Assembly: GCF_000196115.1 (NCBI RefSeq)
Contig: NC_005027.1
Span: forward strand, 868,001 to 932,000
DNA: 64,000 nucleotides
DNA from: Rhodopirellula baltica SH 1
Lineage (GTDB): Bacteria > Planctomycetota > Planctomycetia > Pirellulales > Pirellulaceae
Direction: 5' to 3'
Below, piece after piece: positions 1 through 10,215 of this stretch. The position numbers were made by a program, and so were the translations under genes. The notes beneath the pieces are model-generated. The model searched no databases and was not told the DNA's origin. It worked only from the letters and a program-made list of their open reading frames with translations. Within the stretch, counting starts at the first letter, position 1; the number at the start of each line of letters is the position of its first letter.

Positions 1-3000
1 TAGATTGCTGACTTGCAATCGATCTCCGTCGCCATCGAGCGAAATCACATCGCCATGTTGCGAGTCAGTGATGACCGCTGCATCGCCAACCAGTGCGCCG
101 CTGTTTGTGCCTGTTGGCGAAGTGTCGCTGACTGCCGCGGCCGCATCAAATTCGTACAACGCGATCAAGTCAGCGTCGATGTTGAGTTGATAGACTGTTT
201 CATCGGTCGTCGAAATGGTTAACGTGTCGCTGCCGTTGACATTTGCGAGGGGGCTGTATTGCAGTCCGTCCAGTGCATCGTTGATGTCGCTGGTCGTTCC
301 GAGGATCGTCATCGTCCCGGTTCCATTGGTACCCGAGTCGAATGTCAGTCCCGTGGTTTGGCTGAGCGTCAGTGTTCCGTTGTTGACCGACAGGGTCACG
401 CGAAGTATGTCGCTCGCATCATCATTGATGAAAATCTGGTTGTTGTTTCCGCTGTTGAAAACAATCGAGACGTCCTCGTCGGTCGTCTGAGCGGCGGGAA
501 CAACATTGACCGGAGCATCCAGTGCGTCGGTCAGGTTGATTGTGATTGTTTCGCTGTAGCTGTTTCCAGTGGCATCGGTGACCTGCACACCAATGTCGTG
601 CGAGGCTGCGACTTCGATATCCAGCATTGCGCCGGCGGCGACGGTGATCTCGCCAGTGTTGCTATCAATTGCAAATCGGCCATCCGCGTCATCGGTCAGC
701 GTGAACGTGAAGTTGGACAGCACTTCGCTGGCGTCCCATTCGACGACGTAGCCGCGGTTGTCTGCACCAGAAAGGTCAAGCCACTGACCGGTCGATCCAT
801 AGATAGCAACGTAGTCTTCGTTCCCTCCGAAATCATTTGGTTCAATGGAGTTGAAGTTTGCGTAGGCCCCGGTCGGCGCTGCACCCAATTCATCACCGAC
901 CCAGAAACTGTCAGCCTCCGCCCCGTCTTCGATCCAATTCCAGTTGCCCTCGCTCGTCGCGTCAGTGCCTCCAATGTAGAACTCCGATTCCGCTCGGGAA
1001 ACGATGGCCTGAACAAGGTCGTTCTCGTAGGACGAACGGATCGTGACTAGTTGACCGCCGACTCCGTTAATCAAGTCGCTGGACGCGCTCGACATGGCCG
1101 TGGTCACGTTCACCGCGTTTGTGACAAGTTTGTAAAACTTGCCTGTCGCCGCGTCGTAGGACAATGCCGGGTCATCGTTCAAAATCGTCGTCACAGCAGC
1201 GGGAAGTTCGATGACTTGGACGTCAGCGATGTACGGACCATAGGTACTTGTCAGACTTTCGAGCGATCTGAATTGGAGCACCGAAGTCGTGTCGTCCGCT
1301 GTGAAGGTAAAGCTGCGCTGCTCAAATGCTCCGGTTTCACCCCATGACCAATTGCTCTCCTGAGTGGCTTGGAAATCAGCGCTCGTACCGCTCGCACTGA
1401 CGCGAAGATTCTTTACGGCGTCTCCGCCGCTAAAGTCGCCAGTGAGCGCAAAGACAACTTGGTACTGTCGGCCAGCGACAGTCGTCAGATTTTGCTCAAT
1501 CGCTCCCGGCGCAGAACCGTCCAGGTTGACGACACGACCACCCAGCGGAGACTCCCAGTCGTTTGTGGAAAACAGATCAACCGAACCTTGCGTGACGGTC
1601 CAACCACCGAAGGTCCCTGTCACATCATATTGCGTTGTGGATGGGGAAGACTCTTGGAACAACCCATCGTCGACGATATCGCTGCTGACATCAGGACCGC
1701 TTGGTATGACAAACCCAACGCTGGTTCCGTCGGCACTGTTTTCGACGATGTGCAAGTCATCGACGGGCGTGCTGGTGCTGAACCCGGCACCGACTGCATG
1801 TCCGATGCTGAGGTTGTTTCCACCAACGATATCAACGACTTCGCCTGAGCCGTCGAAACCGTCCATTTGCCAGTTTGCGATCAGTCCGGTTGGTAAATTT
1901 CCTTGGCTAAACTTTGATTGATGGTCCAAGGCAGTCTCACCTTGAGTACGGACATCGTCCCAAATACGGATGTCGTAGACCGTTCCTGAAAATAAATTGT
2001 CCGAGGCAAAACCGCCTTCGATGGAATCTTGTTCTTGACCGATTAGAAACACCCCGCCGCCTCGAATCGATTCACCCGTTTGGAAGCCAGTTTCGTAGTA
2101 GTACTGTTGGCCGTCGACACTAGCACTCAATAACCCCGAACTACTGTCCCAACTGATTGTCAGACGGTGTAGCGAACCATCTCGAAGTTCCCCAAAGTCC
2201 ACACCGGTCGCGGTCGTGGCGACACCGTTCAGCAGGACATTGAGATTCCCATTGGCGAGGAATGTCACGCGTAGAGCGTCCGAATTGTCGTCCGGATCCG
2301 AAGGGGAACGATAGGACAACAATGTCATCTTGTCAGGCGACGTGGTGCTGAAACTGATCTCATAGGTGAATTCGGTGCTGCCGCCGAACAACACGTCGCC
2401 ATCCGCTGCGACCAGATACGCGTCATTGCCACCGTCTGAGTTCAGTTCGATGCCGCTTGAAAGATCAGTCGGACCAACGATGGACTCGGTTATGTCGTTC
2501 AACGCAACGCTGAAGACTTCGTCGTAGGTGTTCGAGTCAACATCGGTGACGCGAATGGTTAACGAGTGAGCTGCGTTCGTTTCGAAGTCCAACAGCGAAC
2601 CATCGGCAATCGTGATCACGCCGGTGCTGGCATCGATCGCGAAGGCACCCGTGACGGTTTGGTCTTGGATTGCATAGTTCAACGCTTCGGTGGCATCTAG
2701 GACATCGTCGGCGTTCCACTCAATCAGGTACGCATGATTGAGCGTGGAATTGGTGTCCAACCATTGCCCGTCTGTATGTCTAAGTCGTCCATAGTCCTCA
2801 TCAGCTTGTCCCGCGCTGGGTTCGCCACTGATCCAATTCACATACTGATCGTTTGGACGATAGCCGGTCGAGTCTCCCGACCAAAACGACTCTTCCGGAT
2901 TGCCGTCTTCGTACCAACGCCAATCTCCTTCCGCCTGTTCGTCGGAACCACCGATCCAGACATCGGCACCACCACTTGCAGCGATGCTCCAAACCAATTC

Positions 3001-6000
3001 GTTCTCGGCCGCGGATCCGATATGAACTAAGTCGCCCGCTACGCTGCTAAGCGTGGCTGCATCGGCGGCTGACAACGCAGCATTCCAACTAACGTTTGAG
3101 TTGACGAACTTGTAGAAACTGCCCGTCTCAGCGCTGTAAGTCAGATTGGGATCGGCTGCCAGCAGTGCAGCAATCCTCGCGTTGCGTTCGGTATCCACAC
3201 CGTACAAGTTGCCAACGACGGTGCCGTTGATTGCATTTTCATCGACTGCGAGAGTCAATGTCGGATCGCTTGTAGTGAATCCGGTGCCGCTGGCGTGACC
3301 GACTGTTAGGTTGTTGCCGCTGACTGATTCGGTGACGATTCCGTCAGGCGACAAACCGTCAAATTTCCAGTTGGCGAGTAGGTTGGCTTCATCGTATGGC
3401 AATTCGCTGCGGTAGCTGGCGGCAATTTCCCCGGCAGTCCGAACGTCATCGAAAACGCGGATATCGTGAAGCGTGCCCCTGAAAATTTGGCTCGCGATAT
3501 AGCCTCCGTCGACGGAGTCTTGTTCCTGGCCGAACACCAGCGTGCCACCGGCATCAATCGAGTGCCCAATTGCAACGCTGGATATTGTAGATTTGACCAC
3601 CCCGTCGACGTACAATTCCGCCTCACCCGTCACGCTATCCCACGTCATCGCGATGCCATGCACCTCGCCATCATCGAGCGATGTGAAGTCAAATCCAGAG
3701 AAGCTATAGCTCGCTCCATCGGTATACAGCAGAAGAGTTGTTCCGCTGACGATACTCAGTAAAGCATTCGAATCGGCTTCAGTCGCGTAGGAGAATAGTG
3801 TTGTTTGGTTGGTGATCGAAGTCGATGCAAACTGCATCTCGATCGTGAATTCGGTCAAGCCACCCAGGACACTGTCGCCGTCATCGGCAATGAAATACGC
3901 ATCGTTTCCGCCATCTTCATTGATGCGAATGCCCCCTTGCGTTGTTTCCGTGATCGCCAGGTCGGCGGGAGTCTCAGAGCGGTATGCGTAAAGATCGGAC
4001 ATATCCGACTCGGTGACCGCGTAATTGTAGATCCGCACATCATCGATCAAGCCGTCAAACTCGCCGCCGACACCTCCCGAATTGTAAGCACCCAATGAGA
4101 CGGTCGTCGCACCAGTGACATCGTCGAAGAACGCCGTTGTATCCGTCGAACTTGAATACGTGATTGCGGCACCCGTCAGTTTCACTCCATCCATGTAGAT
4201 CGAGGTTCCTGAGCCATCGGTGGTAACGGCAATGTGGTGCCAATTGCCATCGTTGATCGTTGCGGTCGATGTTGTGCGAACAAGTGATGAACCCCCGACA
4301 TTAACGCTCCAGATCAATTGCCCGTTGTCAATCCACAGAGAAGCGAAGTTTGATGTTGTTCCATCGTTGGTATCCAGGATCGTATTGAAACCGGTGTCGG
4401 TAGTGTTGACCCAAGCTGAAATTGTGCCTTCGGAAAGGTCATCAAACCTTGAGATTGACGACGTCAGGTCCACGTAGTCGCCAGTTCCATCGAGTGTCAG
4501 TTTTCCGTCCCCGACTTGGTTTGTTCCACTGGTCGTGTCAACCGATGCGTCACCTTGAAAGACGCCGTCCAAGCCGTTGCCGCTGCTGTCGGTGGCTCCG
4601 GTTTGTGGATCGAATTTGTAGTGTGCCAATAGTCCGATCGGAGCAACGAACTCGTAGGCACCAATATCAACAGAGCTATCGCGAGCGACTGCGCGTTGGT
4701 CGGCAGTGGGGGCACCTATGTTGCTACCTGCATCAATGGCGGTGCTGGCTCCCAAAAGGGCGTGGGTCCACGTTGCACCACCATTGTCCGCTAAAGCCTC
4801 CAACATCGGATCGAGTGGGCTGCCGCTGGTGCCGACTTGATTCCCGTTGACGCCGTCGACTAGAACGGATTGACCGGTCCCGTCACCGATTAGGTTGTTA
4901 CCCAGATCGTTGATCGTGCCGACGGATGAAAGATCGTCGGCCCCACCGCCGCTATTTCCAGCGATGATGGTGTTGCGGATGTTTAGCGTGCCGGTGCTAG
5001 TCACTCGGACCGCCCCGCTGTCTCCATGGGTGTTGCCGGTAACCGTGACGTTCTGCAGCGTTGTCGTTCCGTTGGTTACGAATATCGCTGAACCGTGGTG
5101 ACTGGCCCCTGCGGTATTTCCGCTGAAGGTTGTGTTTGTGATTGTCAAATCCCCGGCACCGTAGATCGCACCGCCTGAATTTAGGGTGCTGGAATTGCTG
5201 ACAAAAAGAGAATCAGTGATTGTGGCCGTCCCGGTTCCAGCTTGATAAAGTGCGCCCCCAAGATCATTGCTGGACCAGTTGTCGGTAAATGTGGTTCTTT
5301 CTATCGTCAAGTCACCTGAGTTGCGAATTGCCCCGCCCTCGGCACCCGTTGCGTTGTTAGATTCAAATTCGGAATCGAGGATCGTTAGCGTGCCGGCGTT
5401 CAATATGGCTCCGCCTCCGGCATTGTTGGATTCGTTGTTGAACATTCGAACGGTGTCGAGCGTGACATCTGTTCCGACATTGACATCGATACCCGATCCA
5501 ACGACGGTCCCTTGCCCGCCCTGGATCGTCATGTCTTGGAAAACCACCGTTCCCAAAAAGACCTCAAAGACTCGGTCATTTTGGCTAGCGTCGATGATCG
5601 TGCTGCCAATTCCGTCACCAACGATGGTCATGCTATTGCGAATATCAAAATCGCCTGCCGTGTCACCCGATCCTGCAGCAAACGTGTAGGTACCCGCGCC
5701 GACGTCGATCCTCCAGTTCGTCGCGGAGTCATTGTTGACTGCGAGAATCGCTTCACGAAACGAAATGAAACCATCTGCTCCGCGGTTAGCCAACAACGCC
5801 GCAACGCTGGTGGTTGTGCCGTCGATCACATCGCTCGTTGTATCAACGCTCAGTACGCTCTCGTAGGTCGTCGTGAAACGTTGGGTAAATACACCGGCGG
5901 CATCTCCAGTCCCATTTCCACTCCATGCGATCACCGCACTAGTGCCACTGAAAGCGACGGTCGTGTTGTCTTGTTCATTCGACGTTGTTGTGTTGACCAG

Positions 6001-7803
6001 CCTTTCTCCGCTTAGCCGAGCACCTTCGCTATCGAACTGCTGAGCGTACACGCCGTTGCCGCTTCCGTCCTGCGACTCGCTGTTCCAGGTGATGATGAAT
6101 TCACCCGACTCATTCATGTCGACATGCGAGCGAGACTGATTGCCCGTGGTGTAGGTGTTGACCTGAAATTCATCACCCAGAGCCGATCCCGACGAATCAA
6201 AACGTCGAGCCCAGATGCCGTCCTGGTTTCCATCGGAACTTGTCCAGGTGACAACGAAGTTGCCAGCACTATCAGAATCCACATTCGCGTATTGCTGATC
6301 ACCTGCCACCGTTTGGTTCACCAGAAAGTTCGACCCTTGCGATACGCCTAGCGCATCGTAGCGTTGGCCGTAAATGCCATAGGTCGTACCATTGTCTTGA
6401 TTTTGGCTTTCCCAGGTGACGACGAAGCTACCATCACCCGCGACCGCTACAGTTGCGTTTTGTTGTGTATTGCTTGTCGTAGTGTTGACGAGCGTGTTGG
6501 ATCCTTGTGCAACACCACTGGCGTTGTATCGCTGAAGATAGACGTTTGGCTCTGTCAAACTTTCGAACACGACAACGAAAGAACCGTCGGCCGCAAAGTC
6601 AGCCGATGTATTGGCTTGCCCGCCAGTGAGCGTACTAACCTGGGTTTCGGCGGTTAAGGCATTGCCATTGACATCAAACAACCGCATGTACGTTTCATAG
6701 GTCCCTGATCGCTCATCGTCCCACGTAACGAGAAAGTTGCCATTTTCAGCCATAGTGACAGTGCCCCAATCCTGGGCACTCGAGCTGGCAGAGTGAACGC
6801 GAAAGTCAGAGGTAAGTACTGTGCCGTCCGCATTGAACACCTTTGCGTAAACATCTGAGTTGCCACTCTGGTAATCATCCCAGACAACGACGTATCGCCC
6901 GGAATCATCCATGTCCACATTGCCGCTTAACGGCCTCGTTTCCTGATTCGCGGTCGTTGTTGCGTTGACCAGTGTCTCGCCTCCCGTTTCCGTTAAATCA
7001 AGCGAGTGGTGCCATGATGCTTGAGCGAGATAAGCAAAGGCGACGTCGGTATCGACATCGCCGACGGAGTATTCGAGGATCCAGTCACCACCGAGGTCTG
7101 CGTGACCGGTCGCATCGTCACTGGCCGCGACGTCGCAATTGCAAACCAACGCGAGCATCTCGATCAAGTCTTGACCTTCGGTCGTGCTTGCCAAATCGCA
7201 ACCGTAGATCAACAGATCGGCCTGCGTGTCAAGCGAATGTCCCCACGACGCAATGTCGCCGGCAAACGACGGAGCGGAATCAATGCTCAATCGATCGTTG
7301 CCCAACTGAATTGCTTCACCGTCGCCGTGCGAAACCAAATGAATCGCATCGACACCTTGCAACATCGATAGCGCGCTGCTGATTTGATCGATACCGCTTT
7401 GGTCGCTCGCTAAGCGTACGACGACCCACTGTGTGTCTTCATTTTGATTGCGTAGGTTCTGGACGAGCGTATCGCTGTCTTGCACGCCTTCGTCAATGAA
7501 GATGACTTCGATCGGCCGCGCTGGATCCAACGTGATGGGACCGTCGGCCGGATCGTAGAACTCAGGATCGTCTTTCGGCCGACGCGCTTCACCATCGGGT
7601 GTGACGTCGGTGATATCAAAATCATTCAGCGCAGCGTCGATCGAGTCCAACTCGGCGTTGAGTGATTCGAGTAGCTCCGCATCAGGTGCGACGACATCAA
7701 TTGCTTCCAAACCTTCACCCGAGAGAAGGACTCGATCTTCGAGTTGAAAGAAGTGAAAGTCGCGTTTGGACATCGCTGAATCTTCAGGATCGTTATTTTG
7801 CAT
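1..7803 (-). CDS. Giant LEDR-VLL / DUF4347 multidomain surface protein (3' end outside window)
   Basis: The minus-strand frame is open from ATG 7803 to base 1 (2601 codons, no stop seen), so the C-terminus lies beyond the window. GAGG at 7813-7816 sits 9 nt before the ATG. No classical signal peptide is visible. Residues 21-28 read LEDRVLLS, the planctomycete LEPR-XLL-type N-terminal motif of secreted proteins. Approximate order by residue: DUF4347 about 95-270 (LVSHGDGEAIQLG, YGCDLAST); seven repeats of about 50 residues with FVVTWES-type cores, 280-645; parallel beta-helix with TITNTTFSGN-like turns, 650-1050; LamG 1050-1250 and 1280-1480; C-type lectin 1550-1690; cadherin-like 1690-1760; LamG 1775-1960; a DUF642-like choice-of-anchor region 1985-2195; a second C-type lectin 2205-2340; cadherin-like 2343-2420; another repeat; and the start of a further LamG. 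The role is probably a secreted adhesin or sugar-binding surface protein. It is divergent from the export operon at 8145-14947, which is its likely exporter (inference). Confidence 0.9.
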   Translation of the reverse strand, partial: MQNNDPEDSAMSKRDFHFFQLEDRVLLSGEGLEAIDVVAPDAELLESLNAELDSIDAALNDFDITDVTPDGEARRPKDDPEFYDPADGPITLDPARPIEVIFIDEGVQDSDTLVQNLRNQNEDTQWVVVRLASDQSGIDQISSALSMLQGVDAIHLVSHGDGEAIQLGNDRLSIDSAPSFAGDIASWGHSLDTQADLLIYGCDLASTTEGQDLIEMLALVCNCDVAASDDATGHADLGGDWILEYSVGDVDTDVAFAYLAQASWHHSLDLTETGGETLVNATTTANQETRPLSGNVDMDDSGRYVVVWDDYQSGNSDVYAKVFNADGTVLTSDFRVHSASSSAQDWGTVTMAENGNFLVTWDDERSGTYETYMRLFDVNGNALTAETQVSTLTGGQANTSADFAADGSFVVVFESLTEPNVYLQRYNASGVAQGSNTLVNTTTSNTQQNATVAVAGDGSFVVTWESQNQDNGTTYGIYGQRYDALGVSQGSNFLVNQTVAGDQQYANVDSDSAGNFVVTWTSSDGNQDGIWARRFDSSGSALGDEFQVNTYTTGNQSRSHVDMNESGEFIITWNSESQDGSGNGVYAQQFDSEGARLSGERLVNTTTSNEQDNTTVAFSGTSAVIAWSGNGTGDAAGVFTQRFTTTYESVLSVDTTSDVIDGTTTSVAALLANRGADGFISFREAILAVNNDSATNWRIDVGAGTYTFAAGSGDTAGDFDIRNSMTIVGDGIGSTIIDASQNDRVFEVFLGTVVFQDMTIQGGQGTVVGSGIDVNVGTDVTLDTVRMFNNESNNAGGGAILNAGTLTILDSEFESNNATGAEGGAIRNSGDLTIERTTFTDNWSSNDLGGALYQAGTGTATITDSLFVSNSSTLNSGGAIYGAGDLTITNTTFSGNTAGASHHGSAIFVTNGTTTLQNVTVTGNTHGDSGAVRVTSTGTLNIRNTIIAGNSGGGADDLSSVGTINDLGNNLIGDGTGQSVLVDGVNGNQVGTSGSPLDPMLEALADNGGATWTHALLGASTAIDAGSNIGAPTADQRAVARDSSVDIGAYEFVAPIGLLAHYKFDPQTGATDSSGNGLDGVFQGDASVDTTSGTNQVGDGKLTLDGTGDYVDLTSSISRFDDLSEGTISAWVNTTDTGFNTILDTNDGTTSNFASLWIDNGQLIWSVNVGGSSLVRTTSTATINDGNWHHIAVTTDGSGTSIYMDGVKLTGAAITYSSSTDTTAFFDDVTGATTVSLGAYNSGGVGGEFDGLIDDVRIYNYAVTESDMSDLYAYRSETPADLAITETTQGGIRINEDGGNDAYFIADDGDSVLGGLTEFTIEMQFASTSITNQTTLFSYATEADSNALLSIVSGTTLLLYTDGASYSFSGFDFTSLDDGEVHGIAMTWDSVTGEAELYVDGVVKSTISSVAIGHSIDAGGTLVFGQEQDSVDGGYIASQIFRGTLHDIRVFDDVRTAGEIAASYRSELPYDEANLLANWKFDGLSPDGIVTESVSGNNLTVGHASGTGFTTSDPTLTLAVDENAINGTVVGNLYGVDTERNARIAALLAADPNLTYSAETGSFYKFVNSNVSWNAALSAADAATLSSVAGDLVHIGSAAENELVWSIAASGGADVWIGGSDEQAEGDWRWYEDGNPEESFWSGDSTGYRPNDQYVNWISGEPSAGQADEDYGRLRHTDGQWLDTNSTLNHAYLIEWNADDVLDATEALNYAIQDQTVTGAFAIDASTGVITIADGSLLDFETNAAHSLTIRVTDVDSNTYDEVFSVALNDITESIVGPTDLSSGIELNSDGGNDAYLVAADGDVLFGGSTEFTYEISFSTTSPDKMTLLSYRSPSDPDDNSDALRVTFLANGNLNVLLNGVATTATGVDFGELRDGSLHRLTISWDSSSGLLSASVDGQQYYYETGFQTGESIRGGGVFLIGQEQDSIEGGFASDNLFSGTVYDIRIWDDVRTQGETALDHQSKFSQGNLPTGLIANWQMDGFDGSGEVVDIVGGNNLSIGHAVGAGFSTSTPVDDLHIVENSADGTSVGFVIPSGPDVSSDIVDDGLFQESSPSTTQYDVTGTFGGWTVTQGSVDLFSTNDWESPLGGRVVNLDGSAPGAIEQNLTTVAGRQYQVVFALTGDFSGGDAVKNLRVSASGTSADFQATQESNWSWGETGAFEQRSFTFTADDTTSVLQFRSLESLTSTYGPYIADVQVIELPAAVTTILNDDPALSYDAATGKFYKLVTNAVNVTTAMSSASSDLINGVGGQLVTIRSSYENDLVQAIVSRAESEFYIGGTDATSEGNWNWIEDGAEADSFWVGDELGAAPTGAYANFNSIEPNDFGGNEDYVAIYGSTGQWLDLSGADNRGYVVEWDASEVLSNFTFTLTDDADGRFAIDSNTGEITVAAGAMLDIEVAASHDIGVQVTDATGNSYSETITINLTDALDAPVNVVPAAQTTDEDVSIVFNSGNNNQIFINDDASDILRVTLSVNNGTLTLSQTTGLTFDSGTNGTGTMTILGTTSDINDALDGLQYSPLANVNGSDTLTISTTDETVYQLNIDADLIALYEFDAAAAVSDTSPTGTNSGALVGDAAVITDSQHGDVISLDGDGDRLQVSNL

Positions 7804-8144
7804 GGTGAATTGCCTCATCGTCCTAAACGACACAAATTGACGTCCGCATGAGACGTACGGGTGTCCACGTAGGATCCGCTGACTTTGCGGGTTCGGCTGA
7901 CTTGACGCGTTGTTCCGATTGATACCGGTCAAAACGTGTGTGAGGCTCAATTTGCTCACGGTCGTTGCAATCCTCGCGACCGTGTCATCCGAAGAGTTAT
8001 GTACACGTAGTGGATCAACGCACAGGATCTCACGGTTCGTGATCACCCCAGCGGTTGAGAGGGCACGCTTGCCAACCTTCGGATGAAGGAGCGGGCGACA
8101 ACCGATGGTGATTGTTTGCAGTAGCAAATCTGGTTTAGGTAGGA
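7804..8144. promoter_or_regulatory. Divergent intergenic region between giant protein and export operon
   Basis: This 341-bp gap must hold both divergent promoters, though I see no convincing -35/-10 pair. It contains a hairpin, CACGGTCG at 7957-7964 with CGACCGTG at 7977-7984 (12-nt loop). It also has a perfect 10-bp inverted repeat, TCATCCGAAG at 7985-7994 and CTTCGGATGA at 8077-8086. These could be regulator sites shared by the two units (inference). I see no gene in it. Confidence 0.5.
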
Positions 8145-10211
8145 ATGACGCCCACGTATCAGCATCACCGCAGCATTCGACGGAGCAGACCTCTGCAGGT
8201 CTCGACGTCGAAATGCGAAAATCGACGTTCGTCGGCGAAGGCATATCAGCCTTGGCGATGGTCGACGGTTGCTGCTTGGATGCTAGTAACCGGTGGTTTG
8301 ATCTTGATGGGGATGCACTCACCAGTCCTCCGAGCGGAAGAAACGCCGGGAACGTCTTTTCAGCAGTTCCTCGAGAACGCCGCACGCAACATGGCGGACG
8401 CAAATCGTCGCGATTCGTTGCAGCCCGAAACGCCGCCAGCAACCCATTCGACGCCTGTTTCGTCGTCAAACAACGACTCTTTGGCGTTGCCGCCGGAGCC
8501 TCCCGAGGTCACCACCGCGGTCCAAACGGTCGCTCCGTGGTGGGAATCCATCGCTTTTTCGGGGCTGTTGCAGACGCCCGATCAAGTCTCTTTCGATTTG
8601 CCAACCGTCCTGACCGACACACTCGAGACCAGTCCTCGGATCTCGTCAGTTTCACGGCGGACTTTGATTGCGTACGAAAAGATTGTTCAGCAGAACGCCG
8701 TGTTTGATCCGACGCTGCTGCTGGAAGGTGGCTACGGTCGTGTCAATGATCCGGTTGGAAGCACGCTGACAACAGGTGGACCCGACCGATTGATCCAGAA
8801 CTCGGTGATCGCCAGCGGCGGCTTCCGCAAGCTGACACGACGAGGTGCGGTTGTCGATCTGACACAAGAACTGGGAACGCTGGATAGCAACAGTCTGTTC
8901 TTTGAACCCAACCCGCAAGGCAACTCAAGGGTCAGCCTTAGCATCACACAACCGTTGTTGGCGACCAGCGGTGAAGTCTACAACACCCGACTCGTGACTC
9001 AGGCATCGATCGATAGTCGGATCGCCTGGCAGGAGATGCGTTCGGAGGTTGAGTCTCATCTTGTCGATACATTTCAAGCGTTTTGGCGTTTGTACGAACG
9101 ACGTTGCCACCTGGTCCAGCAACGAAGCTTGATCGAACGAGGCGAACAGATCGCTCGCATCGTTGACGGACGCGCGGATTTGGATTCCGGACCACTTCAA
9201 CGCATCAAAGTTCAACGTCGATTGGCAAACGATCGCGATCGCCAAATCGAAATCGAAGCGGAATTGCAACGACTTCAAGTGCGTCTGCGAACTTTGGTTG
9301 GAAGCCCGGAACTGACGGCGATGAATCAATCGGTCGAACTGATTCCGTTGGCCAATCCCGAGATCCCGAAGGAAGACATCGATCTGAAAGACGCGATCGT
9401 TCGCGGATTGGAATATCGGCCGGACATCCAAGCCGCAACGCAAGAATTGGCGTCCGCGGGATTGGGGATCAACGTGACGCGAAACGAATTGAAGCCGCAG
9501 TTGGATGCGGTTTTCGATGCGTATTTGTCTGGTCTTCGAGGAAACAATCGATTCTTCCAGGCTTTTGGTGACCAATTCACCGAAGGTCCCGGTTTGACGG
9601 CGACGTTGCAGTACAGCCTGCCATACGGTCGCCGCGCCGCACGCAGTCGCGTTCGCGAAGCAAGGTATCGATACCAACAACGCAGCGAAGAGTTGCGTCA
9701 AAGTTTGTTGGTCGCGCAACGCGAAATCGAGACCGCGTTGATTCAAGCGAATGCAAACTTTCGATTGCGTGAAAGCAAAGCGATCACTTTGCAGGCCGCA
9801 ATTCGAGAAGAAGAAATCGCAATGCGGCGCTGGGAGTTGTTAGCAGGCGACGGCGGTCCGACGGCACTCGTGCTGGAAGACTTGCTGGAAACTCAGAAAC
9901 GCCGTACCGAGAGCGAGCAGTTGTTCGTCACCGCACAGGTCTCGTCCATCATCTCTTTGATCGAGTTGCAAAAGGCGATGGGAACGTTGTTGATGACTGA
10001 AGGCGTTGAGCCATCGCGATGCGGCAACACAAGCCAAATTGACATCTTGAAAATGGAACCGGTTGAGATTGATCAATTGCACACTCCGACTCACGTCACC
10101 GAATGGAGCCCACAGGTGGTTGGCGAATCGTTGATTGGAGAGTTTGGACTAATTGAACTAGAGAATTCAGCGGTCGACGATGCAGCGTCCACTATGGAAC
10201 GGATGGAATAA
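8145..10211 (+). CDS. TolC-like outer-membrane efflux protein
   Basis: A 688-residue protein. The N-terminus carries a long basic n-region and a hydrophobic stretch (residues about 40-60) ending in SPVLRA before EETPG, a signal-peptidase-like site. The body has the TolC pattern: helical, with repeated segments rich in Q, R and E, for example an amphipathic helix near RCHLVQQRSLIERGEQIARI and a second half with EYRPDIQAATQELASAGLG, a hallmark of the outer membrane efflux protein family. The N-terminal extension of about 130 residues is longer than in ordinary TolC. It is the first gene of a four-gene operon with adaptor and M50 genes and presumably forms the outer-membrane duct. There is no obvious ribosome binding site; GTAGGA lies directly before the ATG. 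The family assignment is firm; the substrate is unknown. Confidence 0.88.
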   Translation: MTPTYQHHRSIRRSRPLQVSTSKCENRRSSAKAYQPWRWSTVAAWMLVTGGLILMGMHSPVLRAEETPGTSFQQFLENAARNMADANRRDSLQPETPPATHSTPVSSSNNDSLALPPEPPEVTTAVQTVAPWWESIAFSGLLQTPDQVSFDLPTVLTDTLETSPRISSVSRRTLIAYEKIVQQNAVFDPTLLLEGGYGRVNDPVGSTLTTGGPDRLIQNSVIASGGFRKLTRRGAVVDLTQELGTLDSNSLFFEPNPQGNSRVSLSITQPLLATSGEVYNTRLVTQASIDSRIAWQEMRSEVESHLVDTFQAFWRLYERRCHLVQQRSLIERGEQIARIVDGRADLDSGPLQRIKVQRRLANDRDRQIEIEAELQRLQVRLRTLVGSPELTAMNQSVELIPLANPEIPKEDIDLKDAIVRGLEYRPDIQAATQELASAGLGINVTRNELKPQLDAVFDAYLSGLRGNNRFFQAFGDQFTEGPGLTATLQYSLPYGRRAARSRVREARYRYQQRSEELRQSLLVAQREIETALIQANANFRLRESKAITLQAAIREEEIAMRRWELLAGDGGPTALVLEDLLETQKRRTESEQLFVTAQVSSIISLIELQKAMGTLLMTEGVEPSRCGNTSQIDILKMEPVEIDQLHTPTHVTEWSPQVVGESLIGEFGLIELENSAVDDAASTMERME

Positions 10212-10215
10212 GAAA

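Noticed and set aside
259-1050. 263-codon plus-strand frame
   Set aside because: It is antisense to the giant minus-strand gene, whose translation gives clear cadherin-like and lectin domains; the plus frame has no recognisable domain.
8105-8707. 200-codon plus-strand frame in a second frame at the TolC-like gene start
   Set aside because: The TolC-like frame carries the signal peptide and family motifs over the same bases; this frame is a shadow.
8925-9746. 273-codon minus-strand frame
   Set aside because: Antisense to the TolC-like gene, composition only.
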